From the NCBI GenBank assembly GCA_035578905.1, contig JAQJVL010002590.1, forward strand, positions 26,521 through 90,520: DNA of 64,000 nt. Direction: 5' to 3'. Shown piece by piece: positions 33,740 to 46,324 of this stretch (within the stretch, counting starts at the first letter, position 1; each line of letters begins with the position of its first letter). The stretch is from Stictocephala bisonia. Lineage: Eukaryota; Arthropoda; Insecta; Hemiptera; Membracidae. The notes under the pieces were generated by a model. That model saw only the letters and a list, made by a program, of their open reading frames with translations. It was not told where the DNA came from and did not search any database. The translations under genes and the position numbers were made by a program.

Positions 33740-36200
33740 AATAAAACATTTGTCTAACTAGTGGTGGTACATGGCGGTGGACGTGGAGATGGATGAAAAG
33801 TCCTCGTCATAGTACTCGCAGAGTCCTCAGCCAGTTTTTCACAGTAGCCTTAAATCTTTGACCATCCAAATGTCTGACATTGGTTGGAAGAGCGTTGAAC
33901 AGTCTGATAGCGACATTGGGAAAACTATCACGAATTAAGCTTAAGCGTGTAAACAAAATTTCAACATTATCACACTGCCTAGTTTGATGAAGATGATGTT
34001 GACCCCTGGTCTGAAAGTCAGAAAGGTTGATTCTGTGTGCTCTTCATGTAGCACACAGAATCAAGGATAAATTGACCATATATTGTGAGGATACCCAGTT
34101 GCTAAAAAAGTGGTCGGCAGTGATCCAAGTGTCCACTCCTGGTAATTACTCTAACAGCTCTTTTCTGCAATTATACGATGTCGAGGCATCCAGTTGAATG
34201 GCCTCACAGCAGTAGCCATAGAATAAGGGGCTGTGAAAGAGGGAGTAGTAGGCACAAGGTAGTTTGCGGACACAAGATGGACGAGTCTACGGAGAAGATA
34301 AACCACACAGGTCAACTTGGTGCATGTAGCCTCCACATGTTTAGTCCATGAGAGCTTTGGATCTAGGGTGAAGCCCAATAGCTTTATGCTGTCAGCTCGG
34401 TTAGCATCAAGATGGTTTAATGTGCAGATCATTTGCTGTGTCTTTTTTTCGTTTAATTTTAATTTGTTGCTGGTGAACCATAGTTTAGATCTATTCAATA
34501 ATTCATCAGTCTCACTTAGGACTCTTGACAGGGGCTTCCCAACGGCAAATATGGTCGAGTCATCTGCAAAGAGAAGAGTTTTGTTGTCGATGCGAAGGTC
34601 ATTGACAGCAACAAAAAAAGAACAGGCCCAAGGACAGAGCCTTGAGGTATACCATGGTGGATAATACTTGGGATGGACTTTGCGCATGAATAGCAAACAC
34701 TTGTTGCCTATTTGTGAAGTAGGACTTGAAGGTGATGAGTGCAGTACCGCCAATGCCATACTTTTCGAGCTTCCGCAGTATAATTTTATATGATATGCTA
34801 TCAAATACCTTGCTGAGATCGCAGAGGGCTACTGACGCAATCTCTTTCTCTTCAAAAGCTGCCTTAATAATTGAGGTTAAATCCAAGAGAGCTGACACTG
34901 TAGATCTGCCACGGCGAAAACCATGCTGCAGGTCGGATAGCAAATCATGCTCCTCAAGATAATTAGTCAACTGGACAGCAGTGACTGATTCAAGAACCTT
35001 GGCAAACACTGGTATAATCGATATAGGCCGATAACTGTTCATAGAGCAAGGGTCACCTTTTTTGTACACAGGCACAGTTCGAGGGATCTTAAGAAAATCG
35101 GGAAAATCACCTGTCCTCAGGCAGGTATTTACAGCCTCGGTGAGAGGGCATACTACACTATCAATAGTGTGGTGAAGTACTGCAACTGAAATCCTATAGA
35201 CATCAGGGCTTTTGGTGTTCTTGAAACCTTTAACAATTTTAAGAACCTCCCGCGGTGTGACCAAGCACCAGGAAGTTAACGTAGAGCCTGGTAGCAACAC
35301 AGTCCACAGGATCAACATTTGACGATGGTAGACTTTCAACAATGTCACTGACCGTTTTTAAGAGGTGTTGATTAAATGTGTCAGGACTTACAGTGCATTT
35401 TATTTGTGACCTAGATTTTTTTCTTACAGCTGTTTATGAGGTTCCAGGGAGCCTGGCAAGGGTTGGAGGCTTTTGCGATGGTACGAGTATTTGCTAATTT
35501 CTTAGCCGAATTTACTTTACCACAATATTCCCTCTTAGTTTTAAGATATAGCTGGAAGATCTTATCTGAGTCGCCAGATTTACGCCTACCAGGGGATTTA
35601 CAAATGTCTTTAGCAACAGAACGAAACCCTTTAGCCTAGACAGTTCTGGGGTGTACCAGGAGTCTTCAGAGGTTGATCTACGGCCAACCTTGTGCAAGGT
35701 CTGGGTGGCTCTTTTGTATTTTTTTGGGAAATATGAATTAAAAGCATAATTAAATAACTTAAGAAAACTTTTAAGATTTAATGGGATACTATTGTCCCAA
35801 GTGATACTTCCAAGAGCAGACAATCTGTTCATCTCTTATGGTTCTATAAGTGAAGCTATAATTGCTACTCCAAGGAAGGGCAGAAGTATTTGTAGTACTC
35901 TCCACCATCCAAGTGTGCCAACATTACCACAGCCCCATGGTGAGCAATGACTGGTTCCTCAACCTTGACACTATAGCGCCATGAGTCTAGGTTTGTAATT
36001 ACGCTATCCAAGCAGTGGTCCCCGCGAGTCGGATCGGTTGTAGACAAGAACAACCCGTAGGTGTGGATGAGATTTTCAAACCAGAACGTTCTGGTCTGAA
36101 AATCACTCAAAATTTAGCAGAATGTTGAAATCTCCACTCCAACACGGTCTGGAGAATCATAAGACAATACTGTCTGGAGAATCATATGACTAAAAGTAAT
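33736..36200 (-). mobile_element. LINE inserted in the gypsy element
   Basis: ACTGTAA lies at both junctions (33729-33735 and 36201-36207) as a possible target duplication. The minus strand encodes an endonuclease tail (GDHCLDSVITN), a linker (KRATQTLHKVGRRS), reverse transcriptase (RPISIIPVFAKVLE, HGFRRGRSTV, LCDLSKVFDS, LLFADDSTIF) and a C-terminal block (LFNALPTN). It is broken by several frameshifts. It belongs to the jockey/CR1-like group by motif style. Confidence 0.8.
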
Positions 36201-36211
36201 ACTGTAATATA

Positions 36212-38950
36212 ACACTTGAAGCTTTTGGAGGTTTCAAAGTTAAACAAATAGGATTTATAGAAACCTTGGTTGAAACTAACTTGAAAATAGTGTTAGTTAG
36301 ATTTTTAGTTATAAAATACTGCTGTAACCCTAAGTTGTAAAAGGACATGCTTAGATCGTAATCTTATTAAAAGAATTGACAACACTGAAGTTGGTTCAGA
36401 AAAACAATTGTCAAGAAACAAAACATTTAATAATAACAAATCAGTATTTGAGGGTTTAGGCTGTTTTCCAGACATTTGTAAGATACAAATATACAGCAAA
36501 GCTGTTCAACAGACAAGCTCAGCAAGAAGAATACCATTTAAAGTCAGGGATAGATTTAAACAAGCATTAAAGTCTTTGGAATCAAGAGATATTATAAAAC
36601 AAGTTAATGAGCCTGTTGAGTGGGTTAGTAATCTTATAATTGTAGAGAAACCCAATGGTTCTCTGCGTCTTTGTATCGACCCAACTCACTTAAATAAATA
36701 TATTATTAGAGAAAGATATACAGTTCCAACTATTGAAGAATTGCCATAAAACCTAGCTCATAAAAAGTACTTCTCGGTTTTAGACATTAAAGATGGATTT
36801 TATCACATTCGTTTGGATGAAGAATCAAGTAAAGTTATGTTAGTTTAGTACTATATTTAGAAGACATCAATTTTTAAGATCACCATTTGGCCTTTCATGC
36901 TTACCAGAACTTTTCCAAAAACTAATGATTAAGTATTTTGGTGATATCAAAGGTGTATCTGTGTACTTTGATGATTTGTGCATTGCTACTGACACAAAAG
37001 AAGAAAGTGACGCAATAATACAACAAGTTTTAGATAGAGCTAAAAAATATAATATTACATTTAATTTTGACAAGATTCAATACTGCCAGGAAAAAGTAAA
37101 ATATCTGGGTATGATTTTTTCAAAGGAAGGAACCCTTCCAGATCAAGAAAAGGTAGAAGCAATTAAGCACATCAAAGATCCTAAAGCAAAATTTAGTTAC
37201 AGTGTTTTCTAGTTATGGTAAATTAATTGAGATCATTCATACCAAATTTATCAAAATTGAATCACCCCTTAGAGAAGTCTTAAAGAAAAATGTTCATTGG
37301 TAATGGGGCAAACTTCATTCTAATGCTGTATCTACAATAAAACGTTTATTGAGTAGTTATCAAATTTTAGCTCCTTTAGACCCAAGTTTACCAATTGTAA
37401 TTCAATGTGATGCATCTTCAGATGCATTTGGTAGTTGTTTAATGCAGCAAAGAAGGCAGTGAGTTTTTCTTCGCAATCCTTAAGTGACTCCGAAATTGAG
37501 TACGCTCAAATTGAAAAAGAGCTTTTGGCTATATGTTTCTCATGTGAAAAGTACTGTAACTATATTTATGGTCATTCTAAAGCATTAATCAATACTGATC
37601 TATGCCTTTATTATCAATAGTAAATAAACCTCTAAGTAAGATAAAAAACAACATAATACATAGAATGAGAATAAGATTAATGGTGTACAGATTTGAATTG
37701 AAGTATTAGCCTGGGAAAAAATGTATGTTGCTGAATTTTTATCCAGATCCCAAATTAAAATTGAACCTGTGACAGATGATTTTTTAAATGATATTGTACA
37801 TTGCATAGGAGAATCTGTAGTAGATTTGAGCCAAGAAAGATTTGATGAATTTAAAACTGAAACTAAAAATGACAACCTTGGGTAAAATAATATCATATTG
37901 TAAATCAGAATGGCCTTCAAAGGTTAAAGATGGAGAGATTAAACACTTTTATAGTTACAGAAGTGTTATATAATTTGAAAATGATTTACTGCACTATGAA
38001 AATAGAGTGATTATTCCTAAATCATTAAGAAAGTTCATTCTTTCTAAGTTACATGAAACACATTTAGGTATCAGCAAAACACTCTCTTAAGGTATCAAGT
38101 TTTTCTATTGGCCAGCTATGACATCTGATGTAAAAAATACAATATTAAGTTGTAATATCTGTCAAAAATATAAAATAGGAAAAGTTAAAGAACCTCTAAC
38201 GTCGCACAACATTCCTGATCTACCTTTCTTAAAAATTGCACTGGATATTGCTGAGCACTAAAGAAACAACTACTTGGTTGTTATAGCTCACTATTCAAGA
38301 TGGCTGGAGTTTTTCAAACTGTATAACAAAACAAGTTGTACAGTTATTGGCAAACTGAAGGAGTTGTTCAGTCGGTTTGGAATACCAAAGTTAGTAATAG
38401 CTGACAATGTTCCTTTTAGCAGTTACGAATTCAAACAATTTGCTAAATTGTGGAACTTTGAAATAGAGAATACTAGCCCTTAACATCCTAAGAGTAACGG
38501 GTTAGCAGAAAAGGCTGTGGGTATAGTGAAAAATATGTTGAATAAATCAAAAGAAAACAAAGAAGATAGTAAGCTCTATTCAATAAATTATAGAAATTCC
38601 CTGGTTGCAAATCTTCCATTTTTACCATCTCAGCTGTTAAACAGCAGAAACATGAGATCAAGGATCCCTATTGGTTTTCAACTTTTAAAACCAAACAATG
38701 TTCCTCTTGGCGCTTACTCAATGATGCTAAATAATCAGAAGACCCAAAAAAGACAGTATGACAAAACAGCATCCAAGTATGAAGTGGCTTTTGTGGAAGG
38801 AGAAAATGTATTAGTACAAGACTTGAAAACAAAACTTTGGATTAAAGAAGAAATTGTCAAAGTATTAAAGCAGCCTAAATCATATCTAGTAACAACTAAT
38901 GATAGAATCTACAGAAGAAATTCATTTCATATTAGAAAGCTCAAGAAAGA
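36212..38950 (+). pseudogene. Gypsy pol
   Basis: LEAFGGFKVKQIG is the protease-end remnant. Reverse transcriptase: SLRLCIDPTHLNKYI, VLDIKDGFYHIRLD and the catalytic VYFDDLCI at about 36961. RNase H: QCDASSDAFG and YAQIEKELLA. Integrase: a zinc-binding H-H-C-C segment (HETHLG ... CNICQKYK), LVIADN and SNGLAEKAVG; the first catalytic aspartate block reads ALDIAEH. The last part ends YRRNSFHIRKLKKD. At least seven stops or frameshifts. Confidence 0.8.
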
Positions 38951-39124
38951 TGTTGTATAGAACTATTTTATAATTTAAAATGCCAGCTGTTCTTTAAAAA
39001 ACAATCATTCATTATTGACATTTTGCTAATTCTTATAGTTCTGTTATTTGTGGGTTATGTGAGTAAAGACTATAAAATAAAATATCTGGACTTATATTTG
39101 CATAATTATTTAACTAATAAAACA
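38951..39124 (+). repeat. Gypsy 3' LTR
   Basis: 174 bases, TGTTGTATAG to AAAACA. It matches the two halves of the 5' LTR and shows the sequence before the solo-LTR insertion. Confidence 0.85.
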
Positions 39125-39179
39125 TCAGCAGAGGTCGATATACATACCATTTTAAAGGTCTTAGCTAGTAGAACACCAT

Positions 39180-39841
39180 TTTTTTTTTAACGATTTGGAG
39201 GGCCAGGCTTTCAAACCTGGTAATGGCCCCTAACCCAAAAAGGCTTATTGTGCACCCTCCTTTCTATTACAGGACTTCAAACCTCATCCAATCCAAGGTC
39301 CTCAGAGAATCTTAAGATTGCTTTGATGAGGTTTTCCTGAGCTACACCTTGGCCACGTTCTAAAACGCCGCCCAAAGTGAGATCCCGCTTCCTAGCTAGG
39401 GCCTGGCAGTGGAAGAGGATGTGCCGTCCAGACTACTCCTCCTCCCCACACTTCCTACACAAGAGAATGGGGGTTGGGAACCCCATTTTGTTCATGTTTG
39501 CCCGAAATGTCCAGTGTCCTGTTATAAAACCAACCACCCTTCGGAGTTCTGATCTTGCAAGAGAAGAGCTTCAGCCGTTTTGGAGTACGATGGCCCCAAC
39601 AGGACCTCCTTTGCTTGCCTGTTACCTGGCGTTGCCTCCCAGGTCTCCTGGAACTTGCCAGTGACCCATATAGAGACAACCCTCTTGGCGAGGCTATAGG
39701 CAACCCTGCATACCGACTCTGGGCCAACGAGACGTTCCTCAGTGCCTCTCCTGGCACAGTGGTCTGCCCTCTCGTTTCCCAGTACCCCGGTGTGACCTTG
39801 CACCCATGACAGGATTACCCTATTGGAACGCGCCAGCGTTC
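39180..39841 (-). mobile_element. 5'-truncated LINE with RNase H and zinc-knuckle tail
   Basis: Flanked by a perfect 13-base duplication AGTAGAACACCAT (39167-39179, 39842-39854). The left side begins with a T run, the poly(A) of a minus-strand insertion. It encodes an RNase H end (QGHTGVLGNERADHCARRG) and a cysteine-histidine motif near 39440 (CRKCGEEE), as in I/R1/LOA-type LINEs. Confidence 0.8.
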
Positions 39842-41410
39842 AGTAGAACACCATACCGCAAATAAGACCTCAAAAGGTTAATCCTGAACAAAATGGTGGC
39901 GCTTGAAAGTTTCAATACTCATCTTATGTGCATGATCCAGTATTGCACACCAGTATTCAAAATTGCGGTTTGTGGCATTTGTCTATGCTTGACCAGCCCT
40001 TTAAAACTATGTGCATATCAATCTATGCTTACTTTAAAACTTGTCTACTGACTCCTTGTGACCATTCGCATAGAAGAATAGCAGGACACTGAATACACCT
40101 TAAAGTAGGTTTTTATATACAATAATCATGTGTGACATTTTGTAGATTTATCTGATACGGTTACAGTAAAATTAAGTCATTCTTGAACATACACATAAGA
40201 TCAGTATTGAAACTTTCAAGTGCCGCCATTTTGTTCAGAATTAACTTTTTGAGATCTAATTTGTGGCATGATGTTCTACTAATTAATACCTTTAAATAGT
40301 ATATATGCTTACATTTAAGATATTCTTCCGACTCATAGTAGGCCGTCCCCCTACGAAGGTAGTTGATCACTGGATACATGGTAAAATAGATTTTTATGTC
40401 CAGCAGCAATGTGCAAAGTTTTGTACCTTTATCTGTAACGGTCTAAACAAAATTCAACCTTCCCCGGACTTTTGAAACTCTGTATAATAAATGTATTGAT
40501 TTAGGAATATATCCAAGTGCATTCAAACAAGTAAAAATTATTCCCATCTCTAAAAATGGAGAAACCACATACAAAAAGTACGGGCCTATCTCAATTGTTC
40601 CAGCTATTTCAAAAATATTTGAATTACTACTGTTTGAACAAATTTACATTTACTTTGAAGATAATTATCTATTCACTAAACAAAAAAACATTGTACAATT
40701 GATGCTATCCAAAGTATAACTTCTAACTGTATTCAAAATATTGAAAGGGGGAAAGTTGTTTGCTTACAAATTTTTGATTATTCTAAAGCATTTGGTAGTA
40801 GAAACCACAAATTTCTACTTACAAAATTAAATTACTATGGATTTGAAAGTAACTCATTAAAATTAATGAAATCATACTTGGAAAATAGATTTCAATTTGT
40901 AGAAATTAATGGTCAACTTTCAGATGGTAAAGATATTAAATATGGTGTACCACAAGGATCTCTTTTGGGTCTATTACTTTTCAATATTTATATTAACGAA
41001 ATTCCAAAAAATATGAACTCTACAAATATTAAATATTTCTTATATGCTGACGATGTATGATTGATATTTACATAAAATTGTTACGACAAATTGGAAGTGA
41101 TTATTTTTACTACAAAGAAATGTATTAATTGGTGTAATGCTAGTAATTTAATCCTTAATCTAAACAAAATTCATGACATACATTTTACTTACTCAAATAA
41201 ATTGAGACTGGACCTTAATATCAACCCGATAACATTTTTAGGAACTATCCTTGATCATAATCTATCTTGGAATAATCATGTGGATAAAAATCTGAATAAA
41301 GGTATCTAATTTTTGAGAGGATTAAAGTACAATGTTAGTGAAGATGTACTAATACAAATTTACTATGAAAATATTCATAGCATATTGAGTTATGGAGTAA
41401 TACTACTGTC

Positions 41411-41872
41411 CGTAACAAAAGTTTGGAGACTCGAGTTTGGATGCTTACAAAAATTAAACTAACAAAGCTATGATAATGGAACCTGTACCAATATTTTCAT
41501 TGTTTTATTGTGCATTGATAGGTGTCAACAAAAAATTTGTTGTATTTTTTTTATATTTATACTTTGTACAGAACGAAAAAAGTACACGATTTTTCACTAT
41601 ATCCAAACAAATCTTGACTTTTGAAAATCGCTGACTAAATATCCGTTCATATATCTTGATGAAAATTTAATACGTGATTGGTTATGGTATTAAAAATACT
41701 ATATTGAAGTTTCAAAATCTTTTTTTATTAGAAAAAAAGTTCTTGTAGATTCTATAAAACAACTTTTTCTAAGCAATGGCTGATCTGACATGACACTGTT
41801 GAATAAGCTAATTTCACATATTTAACTACATACTTTGTTAACCTTTTAAAGCCCATCGTGTATTTTGTAGGG
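41411..41872 (+). repeat. Copy of the arm of the 17.4-20.0 kb element
   Basis: Starts GTAACAAAAGTTTGGAGACT as at 17417 and ends GTGTATTTTGTA as at 17891. It splits the old LINE exactly between ILL and WDPSGG. Confidence 0.8.
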
Positions 41873-41994
41873 ACCCTTCTGGTGGGTTGAAGAGGATTAA
41901 ATATTGTAAATACCTAACTAATGAACTAAAAATGTTGTATGAATTACACATAAATCAATGATAATTCTGAATATGTTGCCATATTTAAGTGAGC

Positions 41995-44860
41995 GACCAT
42001 GGTGCAGAGTCGGGCAAGGAAACTCCACACCCCACGTTACGTTACTCCATGCGCTGCCGCAGCAAATGTCTCCAACTCACAATGTAACCATAGCTATAAA
42101 TAGCCTTTCCTTCCCACCCAAATGTACTCACATAAATCGATAAACTCTCCCTCCCTCACAATGTAACCACAGCTATCAATAGGCTCTCCCTCGTATACGA
42201 ATGTACTCACATAAATCGATAAACTCTCCCTTCCTCACAATTAACCCCAGCTATCAATTGACTCCCCCTCCCCCCAATGTAACCAAAGCTATCAGGCTCT
42301 CTCTCATACCCAAATGTACTCACAGTTGTCGATATGCTCTCCTTCCCTCACAATGTAACCACAGCTATCATTAGGCTCTCCCTCATACCCAAATGTACTC
42401 ACAGTTGTCGATATGCTCTCCCTCCCTCACAATGTAACCACAGCTATCATTAGGCTCTCCCTTATACCCAAATGTACTCACAGTTATCAATAAGCTCTCC
42501 CTCCCTCACAATGTAACCACAGCTATCATTAGGCTCTCCCTTATACCCAAATGTACTCACAGTTATCGATATGCTCTCCCTCCCTCACAATGTAACCACA
42601 GCTATCATTAGGCTCTCCCTCATACCCAAATGTACTCACAGTTATCGATAAGCTCTCCCTCCCTCACAATGTAACCACAGCTATCAATAGGCTCTCCCTC
42701 GTACACAAATTTACTCACAGCTATCAATAGGCTTTCCCTTCCTCACAATGTAACCACAGCTATCATTAGGCTCTCCCTCATACCCAAATGTACTCACAGT
42801 TATCGATAAGCTCTCCCTCCCTCACAATGTAACCACAGCTATCAATAGGCTCTCCCTCGTACACAAATTTACTCACAGCTATCAATAGGCTTTCCCTTCC
42901 TCACAATTAACCCCAGCTATCAATAGACTCCCCCTCCCCCCCCCAATGTAACCAAAGCTATCAGGCTCTCTCTCATACCCAAATGTACTCACAGTTGTCG
43001 ATATGCTCTCCCTCCCTCACAATGTAACCACAGCTATCATTAGGCTCTCCCTCATACCAAATGTACTCACAGTTATTGATAAGCTCTCCCTCCCTCACAT
43101 TGTAACCACAGCTATCATTAGGCTCTTTCTCATACCCAAATGTACTCACAGTTATCGATAAGCTCTCCCTCCCTCACAATGTAACCACAGCTATCATTAG
43201 GCTCTCCCCTATACCCAAATGTACTCACAGTTATCGATATGCTCTCCCTCCCTCACAATGTAACCACAGCTATCATTAGGCTCTCCCTTATACCCAAATG
43301 TACTCACAGTTATCGATAAGCTCTCCCTTCCTCACAATGTAACCACAGCTAACATTAGGCTCTCTCTCATACCCAAATGTACTCACAGTTATCGATATGC
43401 TCTCCCTCCCTCACAATGTAACCACAGCTATCATTAGGCTCTCCCTCATACCCAAATGTACTCACAGTTATCGATAAGCTCTCCCTTCCTCACAATGTAA
43501 CCACAGCTATCATTAGGCTCTCCCTCATACCCAAATGTACTCACAGATATCGATAAGCTCTCCCTCCCTCACAATGTAACCACAGCTATCATTAGGCTCT
43601 CCCTCATACCCAAATGTACTCACAGTTATCGATAAGCTCTCCCTCCCTCACAATGTAACCACAGCTATCATTAGGCTCTCTCTCATACCCAAATGTACTC
43701 ACAGTTATCGATAAGCTCTCCCTCCCTCACAATGTAACCACAGCTATCAATAGGCTCTCCCTCGTACACAAATTTACTCACAGCTATCAATAGGCTTTCC
43801 CTTCCTCACAATTAACCCCAGCTATCAATAGACTCCCCCTCCCCCCCAATGTAACCAAAGCTATCAGGCTCTCTCTCATACCCAAATGTACTCACAGTTG
43901 TCGATATGCTCTCCCTCCCTCACAATGTAACCACAGCTATCATTAGGCTCTCCCTCATACCCAAATGTACTCACAGTTATTGATAAGCTCTCCCTCCCTC
44001 ACATTGTAACCACAGCTATCATTAGGCTCTTTCTCATACCCAAATGTACTCACAGTTATCGATAAGCTCTCCCTCCCTCACAATGTAACCACAGCTATCA
44101 TTAGGCTCTCCCCTATACCCAAATGTACTCACAGTTATCGATATGCTCTCCCTCCCTCACAATGTAACCACAGCTATCATTAGGCTCTCCCTTATACCAA
44201 AATGTACTCACAGTTATCGATAAGCTCTCCCTTCCTCACAGTGTAACCACAGCTAACATTAGGCTCTCTCTCATACCCAAATGTACTCACAGTTATCGAT
44301 ATGCTCTCCCTCCCTCACAATGTAACCACAGGTATCATTAGGCTCTCCCTCATACCCAAATGTACTCACAGTTATCGATAAGCTCTCCCTTCCTCACAAT
44401 GTAACCACAGCTATCATTAGGCTTTCCCTCATACCCAAATGTACTCACAGATATCGATAAGCTCTCCCTCCCTCACAATGTAACCACAGCTATCATTAGG
44501 CTCTCCCTCATACCCAAATGTACTCACAGTTATCGATAAGCTCTCCCTCCCTCACAATGTAACCACAGCTATCATTAGGCTCTCTCTCATACCCAAATGT
44601 ACTCACAGTTATCGATATGCTCTCCCTCCCTCACAATGTAACCACAGCTATTTATAGGCTCCCCCTCCCTCACAATGTAACCAAAGCTATCAATAAGCTC
44701 TCCCTTGAACCCAAATGTACTCACAGCTATTGATAGTCCCTCCCTCCCTCACAATGTAATCATAGCTATCAATAGTTCCCCTTTCAACCCAATGTGGATA
44801 CATCTACTAATAGTTCTCTTTCCACCTAATGTACTTTCATATATACTCAGGCACTCCCAA
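41995..44860. repeat. Satellite array with higher-order structure
   Basis: The basic unit is about 79 bases made of two 39-40-base halves (CTCCCTCCCTCACAATGTAA and ATACCCAAATGTACTCACAG versions, joined by AGCTATCATTAGG and TATCGATAAG). A marker variant containing CACAATTAACCCCAGCTATC recurs at about 42235, 42903 and 43806. The segment from about 42.9 to 43.8 kb is repeated nearly base for base to about 44.6 kb, a higher-order unit of about 900 bases. There is no coding sequence. Confidence 0.9.
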
Positions 44861-45140
44861 CCATTCAAATTAAACAAGTTTCTCATTCAGTATTTGAGTA
44901 TACATAACAACTAGTCATGTAGTGTGTAGTACTTCTTCCAGTAAGCGTAATAGTTTCTTGTAAAAGATACTTGTTATGTACAAATAAATAGCAAATCATA
45001 TTAAGCTTGCAATAATTTATATGTACTATATATGTATTAATAAAATATGTTTATCTATCTAGAAAATAAAGAAAATTAGTTTTTAAGAAGAATTGGATTT
45101 ATTTTGACTTATCGTAAATATTATTTTAGCAAACAAAATA

Positions 45141-45633
45141 CAGTAGAACCTCTTTAATCCCAACTTCTTTAATCTGATTGTCCACTAATCTGAACACCAC
45201 CACGAGAATGAAAAAAAAAAAAATGTGTATATATCTGAAACAGAAAAATCCAATTTCAATCATCCAAACATTGAAGTATTCAGTGATTCATGCATTAGCA
45301 ATAATCTATTTTTCCAGCAAACCACTTCTGCCATTTTTAAGTTAAATATGTTAGAATAATATTGCAAATGTAAATTAAATTAATGATATTGTCGTTGAGA
45401 TATAGCCTAGATGAGGCTTGAAATCGACAGAAATCGATCGTTCAGATGTCACTGGATATTGTTCAAAGCATTCCTCTCTTTTCTTTAAACTTTAAGTATG
45501 ATCCATTTTAGCCATATTTTAACTTTTTTGTGAAAATAACAATATGTTCTTTAATCCCAACAATTTGATAATCCGACCTCCCCCCCCCCCCCCCCCCCGG
45601 TTTTAATTAGTTCAGATTAAAGAGGTTCTACTC
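45141..45633. mobile_element. pogo/Tigger-like MITE
   Basis: Ends CAGTAGAACCTCTTTAATC and its complement GATTAAAGAGGTTCTACTC, flanked by TA (45139-45140, 45634-45635). These resemble pogo-family termini. It has no transposase. A run of about 16 C residues lies near the right end (45583-45598). Confidence 0.75.
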
Positions 45634-45635
45634 TA

Positions 45636-45899
45636 CACTCAAAACATAGGTCTTGGGTTGCACCATTTTTATTACTATTGATCAGTATCTAAGGAAAAAA
45701 ATGAACAGAGCAAAGTTTCCCTCTTTATAAAACATTTTGAAATGAGGAAGGATTTTGAAATAAGGTGTAATTCCACTGCAGTTTCAATGTGATATTTTGA
45801 TAATTTTAGAACCTGTTAAATTATTGTTCAATTTATGTATCAGGCTAATATGTATTCCCAATTACAAAATTAAGATAATGTTTGAAATTTTATCCTGAC
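45636..45899. other. Intronic sequence, no feature
   Basis: AT-rich sequence between the MITE and the proposed exon. Confidence 0.5.
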
Positions 45900-46032
45900 C
45901 TTCTTCATGTAATATTGCCAGCTGATGAGCATGATTAAAGCCTTCTGCATAGCTCCTGTCAGCTTGCATGCGCTGGGTCTGCTTAGTCTTGTGTGAGACT
46001 CCTTCCTCTTGTGCCTCCTTTTCTTGGAACTG
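45900..46032 (-). CDS. Penultimate exon of the host coiled-coil gene
   Basis: Minus strand. Open frame QFQEKEAQEEGVSH ... MQADRSYAEGFNHAHQLAI ... HEE then a single G before the donor GTCAGG at 45899. That leaves phase 1, which joins exactly to the GT that starts the exon at 25875, making a glycine codon. The start is phase 0, matching the phase-0 end of the exon at 58506. The acceptor is either GAG|CAG (46032) or CAG|TTC (46029); the first is weak. Rich in Q, E and K. The function is unknown. Confidence 0.5.
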
Positions 46033-46320
46033 CTCCATAAATGTACAGCATAAAAGTAAACAGAATTTTTATTCAAATAATAATTATATGTGGTCATTCA
46101 TATTATATTAAAAAAAAAGAAAACAGGTGCCAAACTTGTTTGAATTATTTATGCTATAAATATAAATGTACCCCCAGAATGTGAAGCTTACTTATTATTT
46201 TCTTTTTAAAGAAACAATCTGAGCTAATATTTATGCACTTTTTATGAATATGCTATTTGGCTCAAAGTTGTGAGAGACTAAAGACAACAAATTATCATGC
46301 TTACAGCTCTACATTGTTAG
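46033..46320. other. Intronic sequence, no feature
   Basis: AT-rich, without open frames or repeats I can support. Confidence 0.5.
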
Positions 46321-46324
46321 CACT

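Larger units (their letters stand above)
32173..39124 (+). mobile_element. Ty3/gypsy-like LTR retrotransposon, decayed
   Basis: LTRs of about 175 bases start TGTCGTATAGAA / TGTTGTATAGAA and end in CA. The primer-binding site TGGCGCAGTC directly follows the 5' LTR. Gag, reverse transcriptase, RNase H and integrase blocks follow in Ty3/gypsy order (integrase last). The target sits inside the palindromic element; the intact arm near 40290-40310 shows the empty site, with AGC repeated at the junctions. The protease region is largely gone where a LINE inserted. Confidence 0.85.
31767..40482. mobile_element. TA-flanked palindromic element carrying a nest of insertions
   Basis: The left end reads CAGGGTGTTCCAAAAGTC and the right end the complement of CAGAGTTTCAAAAGTCC. 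Long inverted arms continue inward: GGTACAAAACTTTGCACATT, GGGGGACGGCC, TCTTAAATGTAAGC, AGTAGAACACC and CAAAATGGTGGC all recur inverted at 40160-40480. Without insertions the unit is about 0.88 kb. TA flanks and long TIRs suggest a non-autonomous Tc1/mariner-type element (inference). It hosts a MITE, a gypsy element and a LINE fragment. Confidence 0.7.
31600..41930 (+). mobile_element. Old LINE, outermost layer of the nest (three pieces)
   Basis: Piece 1 (31600-31766) reads FNQLYHSYYF, DIYSMNTKILKLA and CEVLTC. After the palindromic element (31767-40482), piece 2 (40484-41410) resumes YNKCIDLGIYPSAFK, IIPISKNG, PISIVPAISKIFE, GVPQGSLLG and FLYADDV, ending in SILSYGVILL. Piece 3 (41873-41930) resumes WDPSGGLKRI after a 460-base repeat. 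The match of protein order across both insertions shows they were once continuous. All pieces have stops and frameshifts. Confidence 0.75.

Noticed and set aside
39377..39809. Plus-strand open frames over the truncated LINE
   Set aside because: The minus strand carries clear RNase H and zinc-knuckle motifs; the plus-strand frames are shadows.
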